DNA of 19,766 bases from Candidatus Woesearchaeota archaeon (GCA_019323195.1 JAHWHQ010000051.1:1-19766), one strand, 5' to 3'; positions 6,062-11,889 are shown, counted from the first letter of the stretch. Numbers and translations: made by a program. Notes: generated from the letters alone by a model not told the origin.

Positions 6062-6082
6062 TTCCTGTATAAATTACAGGAA
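6062..6082 (+). promoter_or_regulatory. Perfect 8-bp hairpin overlapping a ribosome site
   Basis: TTCCTGTA (6062-6069), a 5-nt AT loop and TACAGGAA (6075-6082) form a perfect stem-loop. Its 3' arm runs into the AAGGAG ribosome site (6081-6086) of the 136-aa gene. In RNA this could hide or expose the site; in DNA it would be a 21-bp operator-like dyad. Confidence 0.5.
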
Positions 6083-6095
6083 GGAGATTGAGAAA

Positions 6096-6506
6096 ATGGT
6101 AGAAATTGCGGACATTGACTTTTTAGTCAAAGATGTTTTAGAAAAAGTTTACAAAGCTATCAAAGCTGAATATAAAGAAGAACTCAAATTATGGGAAAAA
6201 CATCCAAATGCAACTATGGTAAGCCTACGTACAGATAAAAGACCTTTGTTTGGACAAAATAAAGGGAATCTTTTGTGGGTAGATAAGTTGAAGCAAAAAG
6301 ATGGCAACTTGAGAATTCATTTACAAAAACTTAATAATACACCCGTAGGAGACTATAGCGAGGTAGATAGTGGAGGCTATGTTAAATATCATGGGGGTTT
6401 TGGAAATTGTCCTTGGATGAAAATTTACAATTATGGCGAGGTAGATTATGTTGTGGAATTAGCTAAATACGCTTTTGAATGGTTATTCTCAGGGAGAAAA
6501 GGATAA
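6096..6506 (+). CDS. Soluble protein of unknown function (136 aa)
   Basis: I do not recognise this gene. An N-terminal helix with many charges (residues 1-35, VKDVLEKVYKAIKAEYKEEL) is followed by strands rich in aromatic and polar residues: LFGQNKGNLLWVDKL, LRIHLQKL, then GGYVKYHGGFGNCPWMKI and a final helix VVELAKYAFEWLF. The order resembles a compact alpha/beta domain, such as the small modification- or nucleic-acid-binding domains found in accessory genes, but no motif is decisive. An in-frame reading from 6006 would start inside the previous gene; I use ATG 6096 because AAGGAGA lies 9-15 nt before it. It closes the plus-strand nuclease group. Confidence 0.6.
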   Translation: MVEIADIDFLVKDVLEKVYKAIKAEYKEELKLWEKHPNATMVSLRTDKRPLFGQNKGNLLWVDKLKQKDGNLRIHLQKLNNTPVGDYSEVDSGGYVKYHGGFGNCPWMKIYNYGEVDYVVELAKYAFEWLFSGRKG

Positions 6507-6556
6507 TATTTTAGGCTGTTTAAAGGAGCTTTTTAGGTTGATTAAGTAAGGAAAGG

Positions 6557-6566
6557 CTTTTATATC
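6557..6566 (+). promoter_or_regulatory. TATA box, leaderless distance
   Basis: CTTTTATATC is centred about 25 nt before the ATG at 6587, preceded by purine-rich GGAAAGG as a BRE. The mRNA of the 88-aa gene would be leaderless. The decamer is identical to the one before the TIR gene. Confidence 0.6.
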
Positions 6567-6586
6567 TAGTTGGATTTAGGATTAAT

Positions 6587-6853
6587 ATGGTAAGAAGAAA
6601 AAAGAAAAAATCTTTTTGGAAATGGTTTTTTACTTTTAAACCACTAAAAAAATTATCTTTTGTCGAGAATTTATACATAGCTATATACGTAGCTTTTCTT
6701 CTTGTAGCATTTGAGTTAATGGAATATGTATGTAGCATTTACGGGATTAGCAAAGGATATGTGATTGGAATAAAATTTAGTGCGTTACTTTTATTATTGT
6801 ATGGCCTGGGTATTGTCTATATATGGCATTGTTATAAAGAGGAGAACAAATGA
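6587..6853 (+). CDS. Small two-helix membrane protein (88 aa)
   Basis: A very basic N-terminus (MVRRKKKKSFWKW) should stay in the cytoplasm. Two hydrophobic helices follow, about residues 28-46 (ENLYIAIYVAFLLVAFELM) and 60-80 (VIGIKFSALLLLLYGLGIVYI), separated by a loop with one Cys. The end is short and polar (YKEENK). No family is recognised. It is not part of the upstream operon by spacing, since it has its own TATA box, and it could be an independent cargo gene of the accessory segment. Confidence 0.6.
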   Translation: MVRRKKKKSFWKWFFTFKPLKKLSFVENLYIAIYVAFLLVAFELMEYVCSIYGISKGYVIGIKFSALLLLLYGLGIVYIWHCYKEENK

Positions 6854-6900
6854 ACCTCTTTTAAGTTTGGTCTGATGTTTTCCTTGATTGCTTAAAAAGT

Positions 6901-7014
6901 TTACTTCTTCTTCAAACTCCTTAATAATGTTCCTATTCCTTCTTTGGTTATCTCAGTTCTTGATTTATAGCCAAATGGGTTTATGTGGATGCTGGTAGGC
7001 AATATATCGTTCAC
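6901..7014 (-). pseudogene. Possible protein-coding remnant
   Basis: The minus frame is open for about 65 codons but has no ATG; GTG at 7014 is the best start. The last part reads INPFGYKSRTEITKEGIGT and ends in a basic tail (LLRSLKKK), which looks more like protein than random AT-rich DNA. It lacks a promoter at proper distance and a ribosome site, so a decayed gene end is more likely than an active gene. No family was identified. Confidence 0.25.
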
Positions 7015-7019
7015 GATAT
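7004..7019. promoter_or_regulatory. Perfect 16-bp dyad next to a TATA box
   Basis: ATATCGT, a 2-nt centre and ACGATAT form a perfect inverted repeat that ends 4 nt before the TATA element of the 39-aa ORF. It covers the BRE region, a typical place for an archaeal operator. Confidence 0.4.
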
Positions 7020-7022
7020 GAA

Positions 7023-7033
7023 GATTTATAAAG
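7023..7033 (+). promoter_or_regulatory. TATA box for the 39-aa ORF
   Basis: GATTTATAAAG is centred about 30 nt before ATG 7058, giving a very short leader. Confidence 0.5.
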
Positions 7034-7057
7034 AGAGCTAACTTACTTCTGAGTATT

Positions 7058-7177
7058 ATGAAAGAATTAAAATTTAAGGTAAAGAGGATAAGACCACATG
7101 TATGGAGAGTAGCGGCTTTCTATGAAATAGAACCAGGTCATATATTATGTTGGGGTCCTGCATTTAAATTTAATTAA
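7058..7177 (+). CDS. Hypothetical small protein (39 aa)
   Basis: A short basic ORF starting MKELKFKVKRIRPHVW and ending in GHILCWGPAFKFN. It has a TATA box at the right distance and no ribosome site, as expected for a near-leaderless mRNA. The product could be a small beta-rich nucleic-acid-binding peptide or the surviving N-terminus of a broken gene. No homology is recognised and it is the last item before the composition changes. Confidence 0.35.
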   Translation: MKELKFKVKRIRPHVWRVAAFYEIEPGHILCWGPAFKFN

Positions 7178-7213
7178 TTCTATCTACTTTCCGAACTACC
7201 TGTTCAACCCAAA

Positions 7214-7224
7214 CATATTTAAAC
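7214..7224 (+). promoter_or_regulatory. TATA box for the hypothetical/EamA pair
   Basis: CATATTTAAAC is centred about 21 nt before ATG 7240 and 27 nt before the in-frame ATG 7246. The second distance is the better fit for a leaderless start, so translation may begin at MEITNV. Confidence 0.45.
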
Positions 7225-7239
7225 AATCATTCTTTTCGT

Positions 7240-7743
7240 ATGGCTATGGAAATAACCAATGTTCTTAAAAGGCTGGAAGAAAGCAAGAGCTTTAAGGAAT
7301 GGGAGAAGAAGAACAAGCAGAGCTTCTTGGCGCATGTCTTCAAGATGCTGGATGATGCCAACAAGGATGACTGGCAGGTGGGATACTACAACAAGGATGA
7401 TACCATAACAACATTCATAATAACGCCCCAGGACATCAGGATTGCAGAGACAGAGAACATATTCAAAAGGCCGGAAGCCAAGATAAAAAAGCTTGAGAAG
7501 GAAAAGATAAAGGTTGACATAACCAATGCATTACAAACAGCAGAGAAGATACAGACAACAGAGTATGCGCAGGAAACGCCGTTCAAGATAATCACGATAC
7601 TGCAAAAGCTGGACATGGGGCAGGTATATAACATAACCTACATAACACAAAGCTTTAAGGTGCTTAATCTCAAGATAGATTGTTCTGACGGAAAGGTTCT
7701 GGAAAAAAAGCTTTCATCACTGATGGAGTTCAGGGCTAAATAA
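7240..7743 (+). CDS. Conserved-looking hypothetical protein (167 aa)
   Basis: A soluble, Lys-rich alpha/beta protein with no signal peptide or membrane segment. The N-terminal helix (VLKRLEESKSFKEWEKKN) is followed by WQVGYYNKDDTITTFII, which looks like a beta hairpin, and by a repeat of helix and strands (EKIKVDITNALQTAEKI, FKIITILQKLDMGQVYNITY). This pattern resembles two PepSY-like alpha/beta units, but that is a weak impression. It abuts the transporter gene with no gap, so the two are probably co-transcribed. Codon use is more GC-rich than in the preceding 7 kb. The start may be 7246 rather than 7240. Confidence 0.7.
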   Translation: MAMEITNVLKRLEESKSFKEWEKKNKQSFLAHVFKMLDDANKDDWQVGYYNKDDTITTFIITPQDIRIAETENIFKRPEAKIKKLEKEKIKVDITNALQTAEKIQTTEYAQETPFKIITILQKLDMGQVYNITYITQSFKVLNLKIDCSDGKVLEKKLSSLMEFRAK

Positions 7744-8643
7744 ATGGACAATAAGAAAATCGGGGTTTTGGCAGTTCTGGCAGCTGCTTTGATGTGGGCT
7801 ATTGAACCTATCGTTGCCAAGATAGCCTACAGGACAGCAGAGCCTTTACAGACATTTACTATAAGGACAGCTGTTATTGCTCTAATCGCTGCTGTCTACA
7901 TAATTATTACAAACAAGGGCAATTTTAAGGTCACTAAAAAACAGTTTCCTAAGCTGGTCTATCTTGCAGTTGTCGGAACACTGGTGGCAGACCTGTTCTA
8001 TTATCTGGCATTTAAGCATGTAGCGGTCCTTAATTCTGTGATTATAGGCCATATACAGCCGGTGTTTGTTGTTCTTATCGGATTCTTTATCCTGAAAGAA
8101 GATAAAGTTAATAGGTTTGATTATGCAGGGATTATTGCGATGATCATCGCTGCTTTGATGGTAACTACAAAAACCATGACTAACCTTATCAACCTTAATT
8201 TTGGAACCATAGGGGATCTGTTTGTTTTGATAGCAGCTGTCAGCTGGGCAACTACAACCATCGTTGCAAGAAAATACCTGAAAGGGGTTAACGCAGGTGT
8301 AATAACATTCTACAGGGAAGTTATTGCCTTGATCTTCTTAGTAGGGTATCTAGTTTATACTGCTTCATTATCAATATCCAATTTCTACCAGATATTAGTC
8401 GGGATTATTGTTGGGGTAGGGACTATCTTATATTATGAAGGGCTGAACAGGATGAAGGCTGCGCAGGTGTCTGCTCTTGAGCTTGCTTCTCCGTTCTTTG
8501 CAGCATCCTTGGGGTTCCTTATACTTGGAGAGAAGGTGACAATCATGCAGATACTGGGAATAGGTATCTTATGCTTTGGAATCTACCTCCTGTCAAAGAA
8601 AGAAAGGGAGATTTCCAATATAGCCAGGCAGCCTCCACAGTAA
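7744..8643 (+). CDS. EamA/DMT-superfamily transporter (299 aa)
   Basis: An inner-membrane carrier of the drug/metabolite transporter superfamily with about ten transmembrane helices in two EamA halves (roughly residues 5-140 and 150-285). Helix 1 has the typical AALMWAIEPIVAKIAY. The halves end in similar segments: LNSVIIGHIQPVFVVLIGFF with LKEDKV in the first, and AAQVSALELASPFFAASLGF with LGEKVT in the second. Family members export amino acids, nucleotides or other small metabolites; the substrate cannot be read from sequence. Length is normal for the family. The ATG directly follows the upstream stop. A hairpin with a T-run lies about 45 nt downstream. Confidence 0.9.
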   Translation: MDNKKIGVLAVLAAALMWAIEPIVAKIAYRTAEPLQTFTIRTAVIALIAAVYIIITNKGNFKVTKKQFPKLVYLAVVGTLVADLFYYLAFKHVAVLNSVIIGHIQPVFVVLIGFFILKEDKVNRFDYAGIIAMIIAALMVTTKTMTNLINLNFGTIGDLFVLIAAVSWATTTIVARKYLKGVNAGVITFYREVIALIFLVGYLVYTASLSISNFYQILVGIIVGVGTILYYEGLNRMKAAQVSALELASPFFAASLGFLILGEKVTIMQILGIGILCFGIYLLSKKEREISNIARQPPQ

Positions 8644-8687
8644 GCCTGCGGTGACTGGGGATTGTAACTTCAAAAGTATAACGCTCT

Positions 8688-8717
8688 CTAAACTATAGGT
8701 TTAGTCTTATATTTTTT
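8688..8717 (+). terminator. Hairpin plus T-run after the transporter gene
   Basis: CTAAAC (8688-8693), a 5-nt loop and GTTTAG (8699-8704) form a stem followed by an AT stretch ending in six T (8712-8717). Archaea terminate mainly at T-runs, and the stem may help. Confidence 0.45.
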
Positions 8718-8750
8718 AGATTAACATTATTTAAATAGGAGTGAATCTAA
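8716..8750 (+). promoter_or_regulatory. dut promoter: dyad centred on a TATA box
   Basis: TTAGATT (8716-8722) and AATCTAA (8744-8750) are perfect inverted arms around the TATA core ATTTAAAT (8729-8736); the dyad centre is within 1 nt of the TATA centre. Transcription would start near 8759, giving a leader of about 23 nt. The arms could be a repressor site. Confidence 0.45.
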
Positions 8751-8770
8751 GAAATGTTATAAAAATTTCT
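8749..8770 (+). promoter_or_regulatory. Second dyad in the dut leader/promoter
   Basis: AAGAAAT (8749-8755) and ATTTCTT (8764-8770) flank GTTATAAA. This could be a leader hairpin, or a second TATA box about 23 nt from ATG 8782. Confidence 0.35.
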
Positions 8771-8781
8771 TTCGTCTAAAA

Positions 8782-9216
8782 ATGATTAAGGTAAGGATAA
8801 AGAAGATCAATGAGAATGCGGTCATACCAAAATACGCCCATAAGGGGGATGCAGGTGTTGACCTTTATTCAGCAGAGGATTATCTGCTGAAGCCTGGAGA
8901 ACGAATCCTGGTATCTACAGGGATCAAGATGGCTATCCCGCAAGGGTATGAGGCCCAGGTAAGGCCAAAGTCAGGGTTAGCCTTAAAGCATGGAGTAACT
9001 GTCTGCAACACACCCGGTACTGTGGATAGTTCTTACCGTGGCGAAGTGGGGTGCATCATGATAAATTTGGGAAATGAGGATTTTAAAATAGAGAAAGGGA
9101 AAAAAATAGCTCAGATTATCTTCAATAAGGTGGAGGAAGCAGAATTTGAAGAAGTAGATGAGCTGGATGAAACAACAAGGGGTGAAGGAGGCTTTGGAAG
9201 CACAGGGCATCATTAA
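8782..9216 (+). CDS. dut: dUTP diphosphatase (trimeric dUTPase), 144 aa
   Basis: Converts dUTP to dUMP and pyrophosphate, keeping uracil out of DNA and feeding thymidylate synthesis. All five motifs of the trimeric family are present: I AGVDLYSA (24-31), II RPKSGLALKHG (61-71), III NTPGTVDSSYRGEVG (76-90, with the catalytic Asp82 and Tyr85 region), IV GKKIAQIIF (106-114) and V RGEGGFGSTG (133-142). Length is normal for the family. Motif III with Tyr favours a dUTPase over dCTP deaminase. Its product is the substrate for the ThyX encoded 1.3 kb downstream on the other strand, and tmk lies between them. Confidence 0.96.
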   Translation: MIKVRIKKINENAVIPKYAHKGDAGVDLYSAEDYLLKPGERILVSTGIKMAIPQGYEAQVRPKSGLALKHGVTVCNTPGTVDSSYRGEVGCIMINLGNEDFKIEKGKKIAQIIFNKVEEAEFEEVDELDETTRGEGGFGSTGHH

Positions 9217-9217
9217 A

Positions 9218-9337
9218 ATGGCATATCAAAAACCGAAAATAAGCTACAGCACGATAAGGAAGAATACAAGCCTGGACAGGTTTACATCCAAAAAAACAAT
9301 AGAAGAGGATGAGGAAGAGGTAAAAGAGGGTTCTTGA
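9218..9337 (+). CDS. Small protein with acidic tail (39 aa)
   Basis: The ORF begins 1 nt after the dut stop. The first half is basic and Ser/Thr-rich (MAYQKPKISYSTIRKNTSLD), the second half strongly acidic (TIEEDEEEVKEGS). There is no recognisable domain. Position favours co-translation with dut, and the GGAGG stretch inside the end of dut (9187-9191) is far from the start. It is followed within 5 nt by a T-run. It may be a disordered peptide; function unknown. Confidence 0.45.
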   Translation: MAYQKPKISYSTIRKNTSLDRFTSKKTIEEDEEEVKEGS

Positions 9338-9339
9338 GG

Positions 9340-9374
9340 ATTTTTTGGAGTTCTTATCTTTTAGTAGTTAAAAG
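9340..9374 (+). terminator. T-run and small hairpin after the dut unit
   Basis: Six T at 9341-9346 lie just after the stop of the 39-aa ORF. A CTTTTA/TAAAAG hairpin (9358-9374) follows. T-runs alone can end archaeal transcripts. Confidence 0.35.
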
Positions 9375-9378
9375 AAAA

Positions 9379-9389
9379 GATTTAAATAG
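9379..9389 (+). promoter_or_regulatory. TATA box for the Cys-spaced membrane protein
   Basis: GATTTAAATAG, with a purine-rich stretch upstream, would start transcription near 9410. This leaves a short leader containing GGGTGG, about 7 nt before the TTG start. Confidence 0.5.
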
Positions 9390-9423
9390 AAGAAAACTAT
9401 CCTAAAGAATAGGGTGGTTATGT

Positions 9424-9804
9424 TTGAAGATAAATAAAAAGGCAGAGGTCACTGTTGGATTAATACTGCTTGTTTTGATAATACTGATATTCTTAAGTTT
9501 ATGGGGTCTTTCATCCAGTGCTGAATGCAAGTCAAACAGAGACTGCGGAGAAAACAGCTATTGCGGCAGTGATCTTTCCTGCCATGAGATGCCTGTGATA
9601 GAGAAAACAGTTGTACAGAGAAGCTTTACACTGCCTTTACTTATAATATGTACTACCGTCATTGCGCTTGCTGTAATCTGGAAATGGGAGACCTTGTTCG
9701 GAAAAAGAGGGGAAAAGACAGAAAGTTTTATGCCTAAAGAAGGCATGAAAAAAGAAACCCCTGAAACATATTATACATCACAGTTCCAGTATACTGCCAA
9801 GTGA
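9424..9804 (+). CDS. Two-helix membrane protein with four Cys spaced by six (126 aa)
   Basis: The first helix (about residues 8-28, VTVGLILLVLIILIFLSLWGL) is followed by an exposed loop with Cys35, Cys41, Cys47 and Cys53, each exactly six residues apart (CKSNRDCGENSYCGSDLSC). This resembles short disulphide knots such as the Dickkopf-type Cys motif. The second helix is at 71-86 (LPLLIICTTVIALAVIW). The cytoplasmic tail is basic and ends QFQYTAK. The loop should be outside the cell. I use the TTG start at 9424 because GGTGG precedes it; the nearby ATG at 9420 is out of frame and stops after five codons. Function is unknown. Confidence 0.65.
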   Translation: MKINKKAEVTVGLILLVLIILIFLSLWGLSSSAECKSNRDCGENSYCGSDLSCHEMPVIEKTVVQRSFTLPLLIICTTVIALAVIWKWETLFGKRGEKTESFMPKEGMKKETPETYYTSQFQYTAK

Positions 9805-9818
9805 CTTTTAAAAATTCG

Positions 9819-9829
9819 TTTTCTTTTTT
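9819..9829 (+). terminator. T-rich terminator after the membrane protein gene
   Basis: A run of T with one C (GTTTTCTTTTTTG) lies about 15 nt after the stop. It fits an archaeal T-run terminator for the plus strand. Confidence 0.5.
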
Positions 9830-9854
9830 GTTGAGAATACAAAGCAGGATTATG

Positions 9855-9896
9855 TATGGGCACAAAAAAAAGTAAAGAATTCTTTATGTGCACATA
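9855..9896 (-). terminator. Terminator of thyX-tmk with nested inverted repeats
   Basis: On the minus strand, the perfect palindrome TAAAGAATTCTTTA (9873-9886) is followed by eight T (9871-9864). An outer inverted repeat with one mismatch (TATGGGCACA at 9855-9864 and TGTGCACATA at 9887-9896) encloses both. It begins 30 nt after the tmk stop. Confidence 0.55.
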
Positions 9897-9925
9897 TAAA
9901 TATGGCTAAGAAACCATTTCCTGCT

Positions 9926-10537
9926 TTACTTAAGAATCACCTCAATCTCGCTCTGAATCTGTTTAAAGACCTCTTCCTTGCCTTTAGAGGCGTCTATTAC
10001 CTTTATGTTATCTCCAAGCTTCTTATCAAGATTCAGGAAATTATCCCTTAAGTCTTTCATAAAGCCTAACTGCTCAAACTTCTCCTTTGCAGACCCTCTT
10101 TTATGGATCCTTTCCAAGGCAGTCTTTGCAGGAAGGTCCAGGATAAAGGCTATATCAGGTGTCCTGAATGAGATGTTGCTTAAAAGAATCTTCTCAATGT
10201 CAATGCCCTGGGTCTGCTGGAAAACGATGGTTGAATAATAGTACCTGTCGCATATTACAATGCCTCCTTTCTTCAGAAAGGGCTCAATCTCTTCAGCCAG
10301 ATGCTCTTTCCTGTCCTTGACAAAAAGGCTCAGGCAAAGCTCTGCGCCGTGCCTAGGGTCTTTCTCTTTTCTAAGGATGTCCCTTATCTGCCTGCCGTAT
10401 TGGCCGTCTGTGGGCTCTTTTGTAACCAGGATCTTTATGTTTTTATCCTTCTTAGATAAATAAGCCTTTAACCTCTTAATCATCTCCCCTTTTCCTGAGC
10501 CGTCCAGGCCGTCAAATACGATAAAAAGGCTTTTCAT
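9926..10537 (-). CDS. tmk: Thymidylate kinase (dTMP kinase), 203 aa
   Basis: Phosphorylates dTMP to dTDP with ATP. The P-loop is FDGLDGSGKGEM (8-19), followed by TKEPTDGQYGRQIR (39-52) for the substrate-binding Glu-Pro region. ICDRYYYST (95-103) is the DR motif, LDLPAKTALERI (133-144) and the LID with RGSAKEKFEQ (147-156). Length is normal. The residue after the P-loop Lys is Gly17, where the family usually has Ser or Thr, and the next is Glu18. GKG also occurs in adenylate kinases, so the enzyme may still work. Its ATG overlaps the thyX stop by 4 nt, so both are made together. Confidence 0.93.
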   Translation of the reverse strand: MKSLFIVFDGLDGSGKGEMIKRLKAYLSKKDKNIKILVTKEPTDGQYGRQIRDILRKEKDPRHGAELCLSLFVKDRKEHLAEEIEPFLKKGGIVICDRYYYSTIVFQQTQGIDIEKILLSNISFRTPDIAFILDLPAKTALERIHKRGSAKEKFEQLGFMKDLRDNFLNLDKKLGDNIKVIDASKGKEEVFKQIQSEIEVILK

Positions 10538-11889
10538 GTGCGATCACACTCTATATATCCTGCAAATAGAGGGTGCTTTTCCTTAATCAGGTCATGCATC
10601 TGCCAGGCTATCTTCCTGTAGGCAAGATGACCCATCTTACCGCTCCTTAGCCTGATAAAGTGGAATAGTTCCCTTAAATTCATTGTCATTAATAACCTTT
10701 TCCTATAAGCCAGTGGGATTATGTATTGGGCCTCTTTAGGCATCTCTTCTGCTATCCTATTAAAGGCGCTCTTTGCTTTTTCCATGCAATCCTCAAACTC
10801 TTTTTCAAAACCTGCTTCTTTTATCTCAGGAGGCATTGAATAGCCGTGCTCTACATTAAAGTCCTGATTGGTCTGTGTGGCAATCCTGTGCCTCTGGACA
10901 TCCCTAAAGCCGCCATAGTCCATCAGGACATCAAAGGTATAGGAGATGTGCTCTAATTCCCTTAGCGGCCGGTCGAACTTTTGCAGCCTTTTCAGGCAAG
11001 TATCAAGAATCTTTTCCTTTTCAGCTTCAGACATAGTGCTGACTTTTTCTTTAACATCCTCATAGGGAAGGGTGGAGAACCTGTAAAGCAAGGATGAAAC
11101 TAATTTAAGCTCTGCTTCTTTATCATAATCTACCAATGCTACTCCTTCTTTTCCTTCTGCCCTTATCTCTTTCAGCTCCTGGCAAGCGAGGTTTTCCATA
11201 TCTTTTACGGTTTCACCCAGGTAATCATTATATTTTGTATATTTTAGAAGTGTAGGGGTGACCTTTAATGCAGATTCCTTGATCTCTTCCCCAATATCGT
11301 TCATCTCTTTCAAAGGATGGGTCAATAGCTTGGTTATTCCCCATTCCAGGTTGCGGGCATTGACAGTCATACCAAGATTTGTCAGGGAGCTTACAGGAAG
11401 GAAATACCGCATAACATCACATGCCATGTTCTTTATCTCTATCTCGCTGGCACCCGGAAACTTATTCCTGAAGAACTCAGACATCTTTGGGAATAATCTT
11501 GTGTAGGTGTCCATGATGAAGTCAGCGGTCTCTTCATAAGCCTGCTTAAATTGCGAGCTTATTATCTTTTCAGGCTTATAATAATGATCCCTGTCAAAAA
11601 CCTGGTACCTAGTGGATTTTTCAGTGAAAGATGCTAACCTGTTGTCTTCGATGACCTTGGTAGCCAGAATAGAAACGTTCTCTATGGCCAGGCTTAAGAC
11701 AGCATGCTCTGCTACCGATGAATGGCCGTAACCAACAACCCATTTCTCATGAAACTGCCTTGATTTGTCTGCATTTAGCTCAGCAGCTATCTTATCGAAT
11801 TGTTCCGGGCTTCTGCTGCATTTGGCAAAGGCTACTGCTACTACCTCTGGAGGCAGGCCTGTCAATGCGTAAATCCTTCTTTTAGGCAT
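10534..11889 (-). CDS. thyX: Duplicated-domain FAD-dependent thymidylate synthase (451 aa)
   Basis: Makes dTMP from dUMP using methylene-tetrahydrofolate, FAD and NADPH. Usual ThyX chains have about 220-250 residues; this one has two copies. The first (about 1-230) carries GHSSVAEHAVLSLAIENVS (55-73) and DNRLASFTEKSTRY (82-95), keeping the S-x-RY half of the ThyX motif while the RHR part is changed to DNR. The second (about 260-451) carries RELEHISYTFDV (310-321) and VQRHRIATQTNQ (331-342), keeping RHR but losing S-x-RY, then NLRELFHFIRLRSG (404-417). Half-motifs thus complement each other. A TATA box at 11926-11934 lies about 41 nt upstream. It heads the thyX-tmk operon. Confidence 0.9.
   Translation of the reverse strand: MPKRRIYALTGLPPEVVAVAFAKCSRSPEQFDKIAAELNADKSRQFHEKWVVGYGHSSVAEHAVLSLAIENVSILATKVIEDNRLASFTEKSTRYQVFDRDHYYKPEKIISSQFKQAYEETADFIMDTYTRLFPKMSEFFRNKFPGASEIEIKNMACDVMRYFLPVSSLTNLGMTVNARNLEWGITKLLTHPLKEMNDIGEEIKESALKVTPTLLKYTKYNDYLGETVKDMENLACQELKEIRAEGKEGVALVDYDKEAELKLVSSLLYRFSTLPYEDVKEKVSTMSEAEKEKILDTCLKRLQKFDRPLRELEHISYTFDVLMDYGGFRDVQRHRIATQTNQDFNVEHGYSMPPEIKEAGFEKEFEDCMEKAKSAFNRIAEEMPKEAQYIIPLAYRKRLLMTMNLRELFHFIRLRSGKMGHLAYRKIAWQMHDLIKEKHPLFAGYIECDRT

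Larger units (their letters stand above)
6854..7057. other. Intergenic region with possible gene remnant
   Basis: No convincing ATG-started gene lies here. A short minus-strand open frame (6901-7014), a perfect 7-bp-arm dyad (7004-7019) and a TATA box (7023-7033) for the small ORF at 7058 are present; each is listed separately. Confidence 0.5.

Noticed and set aside
6006..6095. Upstream extension of the 136-aa protein
   Set aside because: It would start inside the preceding stop and read through the hairpin; the AAGGAGA site favours ATG 6096.
9903..10052. Plus-strand ORF with a TATA-like element antisense to the end of tmk
   Set aside because: It mirrors the tmk coding frame and lies over the terminator; composition is explained by tmk.
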